Assembly: GCF_021559775.1 (NCBI RefSeq)
Contig: NZ_CP056047.1
Span: 2,604,001-2,668,000, forward strand
Reading direction: 5' to 3'
DNA: 64,000 nt
Origin: Gillisella vitis
GTDB taxonomy: Bacteria; Pseudomonadota; Alphaproteobacteria; Rhizobiales; Rhizobiaceae
In this document: positions 1 through 7,950 of the stretch, piece by piece
Layout of the letters: every line of letters begins with the position of its first letter
Numbering within the stretch: position 1 is the first letter of the stretch
Notes under the pieces: model-generated
Databases searched by the model: none
What the model was told of the DNA's origin: nothing
Seen by the model: the letters and a program-made list of their open reading frames with translations, nothing else
Position numbers and translations under genes: made by a program

Positions 1-112
1 TGACCGTCGGACATGCCAGCGCCAAAACCAGGCTGGCACAGACGGATCGTCCAGACAGCAACCGGAATTTGGCCAAACGGGTTAGGGCAAGACGGGGCAA
101 GGCAAGGGTCAT
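1..112 (-). CDS. Start of an exported protein, partial (cut by window edge)
   Basis: Only about the first 37 codons lie in the window; the rest continues past position 1. An ATG at 112 opens a frame with a basic N-terminus, then a hydrophobic stretch containing ASLVLALAC, which looks like a signal peptide. The start sits 8 bases after the stop of the ThiE-like gene, and a GAGGA ribosome binding site overlaps that stop codon, so the two are probably co-transcribed. The product cannot be identified from so little sequence. Confidence 0.5.
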   Translation of the reverse strand, partial: MTLALPRLALTRLAKFRLLSGRSVCASLVLALACPTV

Positions 113-120
113 TGAGGCGT

Positions 121-783
121 TCAATCCTCAAACCGTGGCGCTTTTTCGTCAAGCAAAGCATTTACCTGAGCAACCACGGTGGCGGCTGCCTCCGGATCGT
201 CAAACACCGCCCTGGAGAGGGCCGCAAATTCCGCGCCGGTTTCAGCGACAGCCAGGGCCGATTGCGGATCTGCGCCGCCCATGACGATGCAGGGGATCTC
301 CACCATAGACGACCACCATTCGCCCAAGGCCAGGTTTTTCGAATGCGCTTCCGGCTTGATATCGCCATCCAGCTTGCCGAAAAACATGTAGTCGGGGTCG
401 GCATCGCCAGCCTCCAGCGCATGGTGCCGGTCGCGGGCAGCACCGGAGCCGACAATCATCTTCGGGGTGAATTTTTCCACCGCCTCGGCCAGCGCCTCGA
501 CATCGCCGCTGATATGCAGGCCATCGGCCTTGGCGCGACCGGCAACCCGGCTATTGTCGGCGATGATGGCAGCGGCACCCGCTGCCTGCACCAGCGGCAC
601 GACCGCTTCGGCCTGGGCCTGGAACGTATCGTCATCAAAATCATATTGCGGGATGATCACCGAGGCGACATCGCCACCCTTCAAGGCATTGCCGACAGTC
701 GTGGCAAGGATCTGCACATCAGCAATCTGCGGCGTGATAAGAACAAGCCGACAGCGGCTTTGGAACTTGGGCGACTTGGACAT
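121..783 (-). CDS. Thiamine phosphate synthase-like protein (ThiE/TenI family)
   Basis: A 220-residue TIM-barrel protein of the thiamine phosphate synthase family, which joins the thiazole and pyrimidine halves of thiamine. I recognise the family pattern: the start CRLVLITP, the middle ADGLHISG, then IVGSGAARDRHHALEAG, DYMFFG near the phosphate-binding strand, and PCIVMGGADP followed by GAEFAALSRAVF. The start was set at the ATG at 783, preceded by GGA at good spacing, rather than the upstream ATGs at 804 and 846. No other thiamine genes are nearby, and rhizobia usually keep their main thiE in a thiCOGE operon. This may therefore be a second copy with a different or salvage role; that part is inference. 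Confidence 0.75.
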   Translation of the reverse strand: MSKSPKFQSRCRLVLITPQIADVQILATTVGNALKGGDVASVIIPQYDFDDDTFQAQAEAVVPLVQAAGAAAIIADNSRVAGRAKADGLHISGDVEALAEAVEKFTPKMIVGSGAARDRHHALEAGDADPDYMFFGKLDGDIKPEAHSKNLALGEWWSSMVEIPCIVMGGADPQSALAVAETGAEFAALSRAVFDDPEAAATVVAQVNALLDEKAPRFED

Positions 784-1134
784 GGCGATTTCCGTCTTCT
801 TCATGGCAAGAGCAAGGGAGGCGACCCGGGCCAAAGCGCCCTGCACCCTTTATATAGGGCATATAAGGTGCTGTAGCACGTCATGTCTGCGGCATGATTT
901 TCTCTTTAAACCGATTGTGATTTAAAGAATGATGCTGAAGCCTCTATTGCTCTCGTTTTTGTTGGCACTCTCTCTGTGGCGAAAGGATCTCGCCATGTTT
1001 GCAGGAAGTCGATAGACCGGACTGACGAAAGGATCAACACCAACTGTCAGAGACAGCCGCCGCCGCCTTGGAAGACACCTCGTCCCGACAGGCACCAGCG
1101 CTCCCAATGCACCATCGCGGAAATTCGACCATCC
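784..1134. other. Divergent intergenic region, no gene seen
   Basis: About 350 bases separate the ThiE-like gene (minus) from the TSUP gene (plus). Apart from an imperfect inverted repeat at 892-935 (listed separately) I see no supported gene. Open frames here are short and do not resemble proteins. Confidence 0.5.
892..935. repeat. Imperfect hairpin, diverged copy of the CTTTAAA/TTTAAAG repeat
   Basis: Outer arms GCATGATT (892-899) and AATGATGC (928-935) pair with one mismatch, and inner arms CTTTAAA (904-910) and TTTAAAG (921-927) pair perfectly. The same core, closer to CTTAAATC and GATTTAAG, occurs in hairpins at 2646-2669 and 10226-10273, so this looks like a degenerate member of one dispersed family. 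Confidence 0.45.
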
Positions 1135-1902
1135 ATGCTGCCAGATCTCTCATTCCTGCTTGCCGCCATTCCCGCCGTCGTATTGGTCGGCCTGTCCAAG
1201 GGCGGCCTGGGCGGCGCTTTCAGTCTGCTCGGCGTGCCAATTCTGGCGCTCGTCGTACCGCCGATGACGGCTGCGGCGATTTTCCTGCCGATCCTGCTGG
1301 TGATGGATCTGGTCGCGCTGCACGCCTGGCGCCACCATGGCGACTGGCGCACGTTTTTCCTGCTTCTGCCCGGCGCTATCGCCGGGATCGCCTTTGGTTG
1401 GGCCACATCGGCGCTGATCCCGGCTGACGCCATGCGGCTCGTGCTCGGGGCCATTACGGTGGTGTTTGCCGGGCGCTATTTCCAGCGCCGCTTGCGCGGC
1501 GAAAGCCATGATGCAAGACCTGCAAAACCACAGCGCGCGGTGGCCGCCACGGGTTGGGGCACGCTGGCCGGTTATGGCAGCTTTGTCGCGCATGCGGGCG
1601 GTCCGCCGTTTGAAATCTATGCCCTGCCGTTAAAGCTCGATCCAAAGACCTATACCGGTACCAGCGTGCGGTTTTTTGCCTGCCTCAACGCCATCAAGGT
1701 CATTCCCTATATCGCGCTCGGCCAGCTGGATTTCAGCAATTTCACTCTGTCTCTCAGCCTGCTGCCGGTGGCGCTGCTGTCCACCATGGCCGGTGCCATG
1801 GTGGTGCGTCGGATGAAAGCGCAGACCTTCTATCCGCTGATCTATGCCATGACGCTGATTGCCGGACTGAAACTGTTTTGGGACGGTTTGTTTTTCCTGT
1901 AA
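1135..1902 (+). CDS. TSUP (TauE/SafE) family membrane exporter
   Basis: A 255-residue integral membrane protein with about eight hydrophobic segments. The family hallmark is visible at the N-terminus, LVGLSKGGLGG, and mirrored in the second half by SFVAHAGGPPFEIYALP, which fits the internal duplication of TauE/SafE transporters. These proteins move sulfite, sulfonates or other organic anions across the inner membrane; the substrate here is unknown. The start is the ATG at 1135, where the hydrophobic protein begins; the frame is open further upstream but that part looks non-coding. An ArsR-type regulator gene follows 182 bases downstream on the same strand and may control it. Confidence 0.85.
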   Translation: MLPDLSFLLAAIPAVVLVGLSKGGLGGAFSLLGVPILALVVPPMTAAAIFLPILLVMDLVALHAWRHHGDWRTFFLLLPGAIAGIAFGWATSALIPADAMRLVLGAITVVFAGRYFQRRLRGESHDARPAKPQRAVAATGWGTLAGYGSFVAHAGGPPFEIYALPLKLDPKTYTGTSVRFFACLNAIKVIPYIALGQLDFSNFTLSLSLLPVALLSTMAGAMVVRRMKAQTFYPLIYAMTLIAGLKLFWDGLFFL

Positions 1903-2084
1903 TCCGATGAGCGATTGAAGATTGGCATCGGATTGCTTTTGCAAATATCTCGAGACTTGGGATAAGGCATTTGCGACTGGAAGGGGATTGTAAAATTGAC
2001 GACAATCAAAATCCCGATAAAATTGCATTTTCGCATCGCACAATTGCGCTTGCCGGACGGCAGGATGTATCATAGCTTGCGCAT

Positions 2085-2345
2085 ATGACGACAATCGATC
2101 CATTCTCGGCCATTGCCGATCCCAACCGACGCCATTTGCTGGAAGAGTTACGCCGTGCGCCGCGCACGGTGAACGATCTGGCCAAGGGCCTGCCGATCAG
2201 CCGACCGGCCGTCTCACAACATTTGAAGGCCCTGCTGGATTGCAATCTGGTGACAGTGGCCACCCAGGGCACCAAGCGGATCTATTCGGTCAATAATTCC
2301 GGCTTTAACCGACTGAACCTGTGGCTGGACCAGTTCTGGAACTGA
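2085..2345 (+). CDS. ArsR-family winged-helix transcriptional regulator
   Basis: An 86-residue protein that is almost only a winged helix-turn-helix: FSAIADPNRRHLLEEL is the usual first helix, and PISRPAVSQHLKALLDCNLV is the recognition helix of the ArsR/SmtB type. The typical paired metal-binding cysteines are not present; the single Cys in LLDCNLV is isolated, so metal sensing is not supported. The gene is shorter than most ArsR proteins (about 100-120 residues). It follows the TSUP exporter on the same strand, so a role in regulating that exporter is plausible but inferred. Confidence 0.8.
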   Translation: MTTIDPFSAIADPNRRHLLEELRRAPRTVNDLAKGLPISRPAVSQHLKALLDCNLVTVATQGTKRIYSVNNSGFNRLNLWLDQFWN

Positions 2346-2481
2346 CGGTGGGGTCGGTTCTCAAAACGATTGGCATACCAATATCGTCATGACCGGCGCG
2401 AATATTTCGTTCGCCACAGCGCCTCTGGCGTTCCCAATCGTTTATAGCACCGCATGATTCGACTTGCTAAAACAGCCCACG

Positions 2482-2517
2482 AAAAAGGCCCCGAAGGCAA
2501 TCGGCGCTTCGGAGCCT
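2482..2517 (-). terminator. Intrinsic terminator of the minus-strand DUF465 gene
   Basis: On the minus strand an 11-bp stem (2507-2517 with 2486-2496, one G-U pair) with a 10-base loop is followed by a run of five T. It lies about 170 bases beyond the stop of the DUF465 gene at 2686. Confidence 0.7.
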
Positions 2518-2645
2518 GGTTTCGGTCAAGAGCGGCAATGTTTGGCGCTCCTGGATCATGGAAAGAGTATCAAGACAGCGGCGGACACGCTAAAGCAATC
2601 AATCCGCCGCCTGACGATTCAAAGGGCCTGTTGGCTGTATGAAAC

Positions 2646-2669
2646 CCTTAAATCGGGCCCGATTTAAGG
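2646..2669. repeat. Perfect 24-base palindrome, CCTTAAATC core
   Basis: Arms CCTTAAATCGGG and CCCGATTTAAGG are exact inverted copies; folded, CCTTAAATC pairs with GATTTAAGG around a six-base GGGCCC loop. The same nine-base arms with another six-base loop form the centre of the hairpin at 10226-10273. Confidence 0.7.
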
Positions 2670-2685
2670 AGGCATCATCCAGCCT

Positions 2686-2859
2686 TTAATGTCGTGTCGA
2701 CTTCAGGCGCTCCATTTCATCCTTGAGGCGCAATTTGAGGCGCTTGAGTTCCAGAATTTCCTTGTCGTCGGTCGAGGGAGAGGAAAGGGCGGCATGTAGT
2801 TTCTCCTCCAAAACTCCATGCTTCTTGGCAAGCGATTCAATATGAGCCTGAATGGTCAT
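2686..2859 (-). CDS. Small DUF465 (YdcH-like) protein
   Basis: A 57-residue, highly charged, helical protein. It begins MTIQAHIESLAKKHGVLEEKL and ends ELKRLKLRLKDEMERLKS; this heptad-like Lys/Leu/Glu pattern is typical of the DUF465/YdcH family of small coiled-coil proteins, whose function is not established. The start is strongly supported by AAGGAAGGA eight bases upstream. A second DUF465 gene lies nearby on the other strand (3200-3403). The two are divergent, with about 340 bases between them. Confidence 0.85.
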   Translation of the reverse strand: MTIQAHIESLAKKHGVLEEKLHAALSSPSTDDKEILELKRLKLRLKDEMERLKSTRH

Positions 2860-3199
2860 TTGATTCTATCCTTCCTTTTCAACCTCCAGCATCCATCGCT
2901 GGAGCTTCTTGGTTTGCGACAGCAGTGTGACACGATCGCTGGCCGATGTCTAAGGCGAAAACCTGAATTTATGAGGGCAATTTCATGTTGGCACAGGTGA
3001 TACTTCCCATATCGGGTCGCCTCCTTGCGTTAGGCCTTTCTAAACGCAAGGGAAATCGATTGGTTAAAAGACGCGGCCAATGCCGATGAAATTATGCGAA
3101 AGGGCTAACTTCCCGTTACCGACGTTTGGTGATAGGAGCTTGCGCCATTCCACCATGCATCAGAAATAGATGCAGCCAGCGACAAGATGGGGACAGACG
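2860..3199. other. Divergent intergenic region between two DUF465 genes
   Basis: About 340 bases without a supported gene; it should contain the promoters of both DUF465 genes, but I cannot assign -35/-10 boxes with confidence. Confidence 0.45.
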
Positions 3200-3403
3200 A
3201 TGCCGGATCAGGACCACGCGGATACAAGGCTTCAACTCGCACGCCTTCGTCAGGAACACGAGGATTATGATGCTGCGATCAACGCCATGGTTCAGGTCGG
3301 CTGCGACGCCTTGCGGATTCAGCGGATGAAGAAGAAAAAGCTTGCCATCAAGGACAGGCTGACCAAACTGGAAGATCAGCTTATTCCCGATATCATTGCT
3401 TGA
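3200..3403 (+). CDS. DUF465 (YdcH-like) protein upstream of purE
   Basis: A 67-residue charged helical protein, [20 protein letters not shown] at the start and [19 protein letters not shown] near the end. The family pattern ([12 protein letters not shown], a short linker, then a Lys-rich helix) is clear. The ATG at 3200 matches the usual family N-terminus better than the ATG at 3170. It ends only 16 bases before purE, so it is probably the first gene of a transcript with purE and purK. A role in purine synthesis is not known for this family. Confidence 0.8.
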   Translation: MPDQDHADTRLQLARLRQEHEDYDAAINAMVQVGCDALRIQRMKKKKLAIKDRLTKLEDQLIPDIIA

Positions 3404-3419
3404 GAAAAGGGTGCCGCCG

Positions 3420-3920
3420 ATGCAGGATGAAAGACCGCCCGTCGCCATCATCATGGGAAGCCAGTCCGACTGGGAAACCATGAAGAACGCTGCCGACACC
3501 CTGGACGCACTTGGCGTCAGCTACGAGGCACGTATTGTCTCCGCCCATCGCACCCCCGATCGCATGGTCGCCTTTTCCAAGGGCGCGCGCGACGAGGGCT
3601 TCCAGGTGATCATCGCCGGAGCCGGCGGCGCCGCCCACCTGCCCGGCATGGTCGCCTCGATGACAGCGCTTCCGGTTTTCGGCGTGCCGGTGCAGTCAAA
3701 AACCATGTCCGGCCTCGACAGCCTTTATTCCATCGTGCAGATGCCGGCCGGTATTCCGGTCGGAACGCTTGCCATCGGCCGGGCGGGCGCTGTCAATGCC
3801 GCCCTGCTCGCAGCAAGAGTTCTGGCGTTGCAGGATGCCGATCTCGCCGACCGGCTGGATGACTGGACAGACAATCAGACTGCCGCCGTTGCCGACTATC
3901 CCACCGACGAAGCTCCCTGA
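3420..3920 (+). CDS. purE: N5-carboxyaminoimidazole ribonucleotide mutase
   Basis: PurE, class I, converts N5-CAIR to CAIR in de novo purine synthesis in the cytoplasm. The 166-residue protein shows the family signatures [11 protein letters not shown] near the N-terminus, SAHRTPDRM, and [14 protein letters not shown], which form the nucleotide and substrate pocket. The start at ATG 3420 follows AAAAGGG at good spacing; an in-frame TTG at 3396 would overlap the DUF465 gene and has no ribosome binding site. purK follows 27 bases after the stop, the standard PurE-PurK pairing in which PurK makes the unstable substrate for PurE. Confidence 0.97.
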   Translation: MQDERPPVAIIMGSQSDWETMKNAADTLDALGVSYEARIVSAHRTPDRMVAFSKGARDEGFQVIIAGAGGAAHLPGMVASMTALPVFGVPVQSKTMSGLDSLYSIVQMPAGIPVGTLAIGRAGAVNAALLAARVLALQDADLADRLDDWTDNQTAAVADYPTDEAP

Positions 3921-3947
3921 GGCTTATAAACTGTACGGATCACACGC

Positions 3948-5003
3948 GTGAAGACCATTGGAATTATCGGCGGCGGCCAGCTTGGCCGCATGCTTGCTAT
4001 GGCCGCAGCAAGGCTGGGGCTGAAAACCATCGTGCTGGAACCGCAGGCCGACTGTCCGGCCGCCCAGGTTGCCAACCGGCAGATATCAGCGGATTACGCC
4101 GACGAGGCAGCCCTTGCCGAACTGGCCGCCAGTTGCGACGTGGTCACCTACGAGTTTGAAAACGTGCCGGTCGCCGCCGCCGAAGCCCTGACGCGCAGCG
4201 TGCCGGTCTACCCCCCAGCCAAGGCACTTGCAGTATCCCAGGACAGGGTGAGCGAAAAGCGCTTTCTCAACGACAATGGCATTTCCACCGCCCCGTTTCG
4301 CACCGTCGACAGCCAGGCGGACCTGGAGCAGGCATTGGCCGAATTCGGTGGCGAAGGCGTGCTGAAAACCCGGCGCTTCGGCTATGACGGCAAGGGCCAG
4401 CGGGTCTATCGCAAGGGTGACGATGCCAGCGGCGGCTATCAAGCGCTTGGCGCCGTGCCACTGATTCTCGAAGGTTTCGTACCGTTTGCGCGGGAAATCT
4501 CGATCATCGCCGCCCGTTCGATATCAGGCGAAATCGCCTGCTACGATCCAGCCGAAAATATTCACCGCGACGGCATTCTGCACACATCCACCGTGCCTGC
4601 GTCGATTTCGCCGCAGACCGCCGCTGCGGCCAAAAGCGCTGCGGAAAAGCTGCTGAACGGCCTCGACTATGTCGGCGTGGTCGGGCTCGAACTGTTCCTG
4701 ATGGCCGATGGCAGCCTGATCGCCAATGAAATGGCCCCCCGGGTCCACAATTCCGGCCATTGGACGGAAGCGGCTTGCGTAATCTCGCAATTCGAACAGC
4801 ATATCCGCGCCGTTACCGGGTTGCCACTGGGCGATCCGGCCCGCCACGGCGATTGCGTCATGACCAATCTGATCGGCGACGATATTGTCACCGTTCCAGA
4901 TTGGCTGGCGAAACCCGGTGCGCTCGTCCATCTCTATGGCAAGGCTGAAGCACGGCCCGGCCGCAAAATGGGACATGTCACCGAGGTCAGGAACCGGGAA
5001 TAA
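3948..5003 (+). CDS. purK: N5-carboxyaminoimidazole ribonucleotide synthase
   Basis: PurK is an ATP-grasp enzyme that carboxylates AIR to N5-CAIR using ATP and bicarbonate. The 351-residue protein begins with the Rossmann-like GIIGGGQLGRMLA, carries the ATP-grasp segment GEGVLKTRRFGYDGKGQ, and later EISIIAARS and NEMAPRVHNSGHWT, which bind ATP/Mg and AIR. The start codon is GTG at 3948; no ATG fits the conserved N-terminus. It is co-directional with purE and is followed by a compact terminator at 5087-5107. Confidence 0.97.
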   Translation: MKTIGIIGGGQLGRMLAMAAARLGLKTIVLEPQADCPAAQVANRQISADYADEAALAELAASCDVVTYEFENVPVAAAEALTRSVPVYPPAKALAVSQDRVSEKRFLNDNGISTAPFRTVDSQADLEQALAEFGGEGVLKTRRFGYDGKGQRVYRKGDDASGGYQALGAVPLILEGFVPFAREISIIAARSISGEIACYDPAENIHRDGILHTSTVPASISPQTAAAAKSAAEKLLNGLDYVGVVGLELFLMADGSLIANEMAPRVHNSGHWTEAACVISQFEQHIRAVTGLPLGDPARHGDCVMTNLIGDDIVTVPDWLAKPGALVHLYGKAEARPGRKMGHVTEVRNRE

Positions 5004-5086
5004 CCTGCCATCAACGGGCAAAATGCCTGGTTTTCCGGTTGACATGCCGGGTTAAGCCGGGGTATGTGCCACCAACCCTGAAACAG

Positions 5087-5107
5087 CGCGCCCAGCGGTG
5101 CGTTTTT
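5087..5107 (+). terminator. Intrinsic terminator after purK
   Basis: A six-pair stem (5087-5092 with 5097-5102, one G-U pair) with a four-base loop is followed directly by five T. It lies 83 bases after purK and before rpmJ. Confidence 0.65.
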
Positions 5108-5165
5108 CGTCGATATACATCCCGGCGGAACCAGACGGTTCCCTGGCAACCATGCGGATCTAAAA

Positions 5166-5291
5166 ATGAAGATCAAGAATTCGCTGAAAGCGCTTAAGGC
5201 ACGTCACCGCGACAACCGTCTGGTTCGCCGCAAGGGCCGCGTTTACATCATCAACAAGCAGAACCCGCGTTTCAAGGCCCGTCAGGGCTGA
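5166..5291 (+). CDS. rpmJ: 50S ribosomal protein L36
   Basis: A 41-residue basic protein, [17 protein letters not shown] at the start and [13 protein letters not shown] at the end, which matches bacterial L36, a component of the large ribosomal subunit. No cysteine is present, so this is the zinc-independent (C-minus, YkgO-like) form, the usual type in rhizobia. It stands alone between purK and a TPR gene, as L36 commonly does in this group. Two short hairpins follow it (CTCTCC/GGAGAG near 5299-5314 and GCATCAC/GTGATGC at 5317-5336), but neither has a T-tract. Confidence 0.96.
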   Translation: MKIKNSLKALKARHRDNRLVRRKGRVYIINKQNPRFKARQG

Positions 5292-5370
5292 TCGAAACCT
5301 CTCCTGCGGGAGAGCAGCATCACCTCGCTGTGATGCATGGACTTCGGTCAATCGCAGAATTCGGTTTGAA

Positions 5371-5410
5371 ACAGAGCGCATGCACGGTAGATTACCTGCA
5401 TGCGCTCTGT
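5371..5410. promoter_or_regulatory. Long inverted repeat covering the start codon of the TPR gene
   Basis: A perfect 14-bp inverted repeat: ACAGAGCGCATGCA (5371-5384) and TGCATGCGCTCTGT (5397-5410), with a smaller GGTA/TACC pairing inside. The ATG of the downstream exported TPR protein (5400) is inside the right arm. In RNA the start codon would be paired, so the element could limit translation; it could equally be a protein-binding site. Confidence 0.6.
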
Positions 5411-6200
5411 TCGTTTGTTCACCCACCTGATTCTCACAGCCTGTATTCTGGTTGCCAGCGCCCTCGCCGGGCCTGCCGCCACGACGTATGCGCAGGACAT
5501 CACTTTTGCGCAGGACGGGCCAGACGCGGCACCCAGCCAGCCTATGCCGCCTGCCCTGCCCTTCACGCCGGACCTTCAACCTGAGCCGAACCATCCTGAG
5601 ACGGGTGAGCCGAGAGCGGACAAGGATGGCCAGCCGCCATTATCTCCACAGCAAGACCCATCTCCGCAGCAGGGCGAGGTTGAACGCCTGGAAGACCGTA
5701 GCGACACAGCGGCGCTGTCTGGCAAGCCTGCGGACGAATTGCTGACCCAGTTGAAACGCGAACGCCAGCCAGAAGCAGCCAAGGCGATTGCCGCTGCCGT
5801 GATGGCAGATTGGTCGAATTCCGGCAGCCCAACCGTCAATCTGTTGATGCAGTGGGCCGACAAGGCGATCAAAGACAAGAAGAACGCCGCAGCGCTGGAC
5901 TTCCTCGATCAGGCGATCGTGTTGGAACCTGATTATGCCAATGGCTGGGGCCACCGCGCCAGCCTGCATTATAGCCAGGGCAATTACCGCAAGGCGATTT
6001 CCGATCTCAATCACGTCTTGGCCATCGAACCGCGCCATTTCGGCGCGCTGGAAATGCTCGCCAATATTCTGGCCGAGACCGGCAGCGATCAAAAGGCGAT
6101 GGAAGCCTGGCAGCGCTACCTCGCCATCTATCCCGCCGACCGCGCCGCCCAGAAGACTGTGACCGAGCTTTCCGAGAAGCTGGCAGGCGCCCGGACGTAA
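5400..6200 (+). CDS. Exported tetratricopeptide repeat protein
   Basis: A 266-residue protein with an N-terminal signal peptide (basic start, hydrophobic LILTACILVASALAGPA, likely cleavage near TTYAQD), a Pro/Gln-rich linker of about 70 residues, then TPR motifs in the C-terminal half (AALDFLDQAIVLEPDYANGW, then YRKAISDLNHVLAIEPRHFG, then AMEAWQRYLAIYPAD). It is predicted periplasmic or anchored, and TPRs mediate protein contacts; the partner is unknown. The start codon lies inside a long inverted repeat (5371-5410). No clear ribosome binding site precedes it, and later in-frame starts would remove the signal peptide. Confidence 0.8.
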   Translation: MRSVRLFTHLILTACILVASALAGPAATTYAQDITFAQDGPDAAPSQPMPPALPFTPDLQPEPNHPETGEPRADKDGQPPLSPQQDPSPQQGEVERLEDRSDTAALSGKPADELLTQLKRERQPEAAKAIAAAVMADWSNSGSPTVNLLMQWADKAIKDKKNAAALDFLDQAIVLEPDYANGWGHRASLHYSQGNYRKAISDLNHVLAIEPRHFGALEMLANILAETGSDQKAMEAWQRYLAIYPADRAAQKTVTELSEKLAGART

Positions 6201-6407
6201 TCATGACCCATTGCCGATACTCAATCCCAATTTTGCGGCTATTGACCGGTGGCTTCGGGAAATCTGAAGACTATCTTACCTTTGTAACTTTCCGCGCCCG
6301 TGCCTTGTTATGCGGATGAAAGAGGCGATCGCTTTTTAAATTTTCTGCGTCATTTTATCTGCTAACGAATTCGCTTTACGAAATGACGCAACAGGAACCC
6401 ATATCCC

Positions 6408-7415
6408 ATGCCTGCAATCCTGATCCTTGTCATTATCATTACACCTCTGATTGTAGCCTGGTTGTTTTCCACAGTCAAAATAAGACAGATCACTGACGAT
6501 AATCCGAATATTGGCACGCTCGTCCCGATAAGAGACACCCACCTCAACCTTCTGCATATTCCGGCGTCTGAAAGCGCGGATCTACCGCCGCTACTGTTCA
6601 TTCATGGCGCCAGCGGCAATCTGCGCGATCAGGCCGAGGCCTTTCGTCCGGCGCTTGAGGGACGCGCGGAGCTGATCTTCGTGGATCGGCCGGGCCATGG
6701 CTATTCACCGCGTGGCGGACCGGAAAACGACACGCCCGATGGCCAGGCCAACGCCATTGCCGAAGCCATGGACGCCCTTGGCCTGTCGCGGGCCATTATC
6801 GTCGGCCATTCCTTTGGCGGCGCTATTGCGGCAAGTTTTGCTGTTCTCCATCCAGAAAAGACGGCGGGTTTGCTTTTTCTGGCCCCTGCAACCCATCCCT
6901 GGCCCGGTGGGGTCGATTGGCATTATCATCTGACGGCAACACCAATCATCGGGCCCCTCTTTGCCCGCACCCTTGCGCCACTGGCAGGGCTTGCCAAGAT
7001 GGATGCGGCCACCAAGGCCGTGTTCGCTCCCAATCGACGTCCTGACGACTATATGGCCCGCACCACGCCTGCCCTCGTTCTGCGGCCCAGCACCTTCCGC
7101 TACAACGCAATCGACGTTTGCGGCTTGCACGCCTACGTCACCCGCATGGCGCCCCGCTACCCGGAAATACGGACGCCCACCGTGATCGTCACCGGTGACA
7201 GTGACGGCATCGTTCTGGCCGATATTCACTCAATCGGTCTTGCCCGCGACATTGCAGGTGCCGAGTTGGTCTGGGTACGACATTTAGGCCACAAGCCGGA
7301 TTATTGCGTCACAGATCTGGCGGTTGCCGCCATTGAAAAAATAGCCGGCCACGACCGTGATCTTGGGTCTTTGGCCCGGAAAATCGGTGACGCTCTTGAA
7401 ATGTCAACAAACTGA
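6408..7415 (+). CDS. Alpha/beta-fold hydrolase with an N-terminal membrane anchor
   Basis: A 335-residue protein with one hydrophobic N-terminal segment (ILILVIIITPLIVAWLF) and then an alpha/beta hydrolase domain. HGASGN (around residue 66) forms the oxyanion region, GHSFGG carries the nucleophile Ser135, Asp266 lies in TGDSDGIV, and the likely catalytic His295 is in RHLGHKPDY. The substrate cannot be told from sequence. The anchor suggests an enzyme at the inner membrane, probably with the domain in the periplasm or cytoplasmic face. The start has AGGAA upstream. It appears to be a single-gene unit. Confidence 0.85.
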   Translation: MPAILILVIIITPLIVAWLFSTVKIRQITDDNPNIGTLVPIRDTHLNLLHIPASESADLPPLLFIHGASGNLRDQAEAFRPALEGRAELIFVDRPGHGYSPRGGPENDTPDGQANAIAEAMDALGLSRAIIVGHSFGGAIAASFAVLHPEKTAGLLFLAPATHPWPGGVDWHYHLTATPIIGPLFARTLAPLAGLAKMDAATKAVFAPNRRPDDYMARTTPALVLRPSTFRYNAIDVCGLHAYVTRMAPRYPEIRTPTVIVTGDSDGIVLADIHSIGLARDIAGAELVWVRHLGHKPDYCVTDLAVAAIEKIAGHDRDLGSLARKIGDALEMSTN

Positions 7416-7614
7416 TAAAATTGACAGCTACTTAAGAGCTCGATAACCACCGACACTGGCTATCTACAACCAAGAGGATTGTGTTCTTGACATCACAATC
7501 AAATTGGAGCAAAACTATAGGCATAGTAACAAACCAATTTAGAACTGCAATATTATCAAAGACGAATTTATAGTCTATTTATATTTGTGAGTTATTAAAT
7601 AATTTATAAGTAAT

Positions 7615-7640
7615 AAAGTCGCCTCTCCCAAGGCGACTTT
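7615..7640. terminator. Strong hairpin terminator, about 200 bases past the hydrolase gene
   Basis: AAAGTCGCC (7615-7623) pairs perfectly with GGCGACTTT (7632-7640) around an eight-base loop, followed by ATTATTTT. The stem can end transcription on the plus strand and perhaps also on the minus strand. The unusual distance from the hydrolase stop at 7415 leaves room for a long 3' UTR or a small RNA. Confidence 0.75.
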
Positions 7641-7890
7641 ATTATTTTGCGCTATCGATATTACGGGGCGATATTTCCAAATATCTAATATTAGGAAATC
7701 CTGTATAATTCCGCGAATCAAATGAATTTTCACAATGGAATGGTGCCGTAGGCTCAAACCATGACGGCATCCGCCTTGAATTTTAGAAAACTCAGGACAC
7801 GCCATCTGCGGCTGTTCCCATCGGATTTTACCCAGACTGAATCGTAGGTCTCAGTCCGCTAAACCGGCCCTCTGGCAGCGCCATGTCACG

Positions 7891-7923
7891 AAAAACGCCG
7901 CCCGTCATCCCTGACAAGCGGCG
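7891..7923 (-). terminator. Intrinsic terminator downstream of pyruvate kinase
   Basis: On the minus strand a six-pair GC stem (7918-7923 with 7896-7901), extended inside by GTCA/TGAC pairing, is followed by five T (7891-7895). It is about 140 bases beyond the pyruvate kinase stop. Confidence 0.65.
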
Positions 7924-7950
7924 CTAGAATTTTCGGATACATGGACGTTC

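Larger units (their letters stand above)
2346..2685. other. Intergenic region, terminator and palindrome only
   Basis: Between the ArsR gene (plus) and a DUF465 gene (minus, convergent). It holds an intrinsic terminator for the minus strand (2482-2517) and a perfect palindrome (2646-2669). Short frames of 60-70 codons cross both and have no protein-like features, so I do not call them. Confidence 0.5.

Noticed and set aside
13-876. Long plus-strand open frame opposite the ThiE-like gene
   Set aside because: It is the antisense shadow of a clearly recognised gene; its translation has no family resemblance and no ribosome binding site.
2454-2667. Two overlapping 60-70 codon plus-strand frames
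   Set aside because: They cross a minus-strand terminator and a palindromic repeat and have no protein-like features.
7575-7805. 76-codon minus-strand frame in AT-rich intergenic DNA
   Set aside because: It runs through a strong terminator hairpin and lacks a ribosome binding site.
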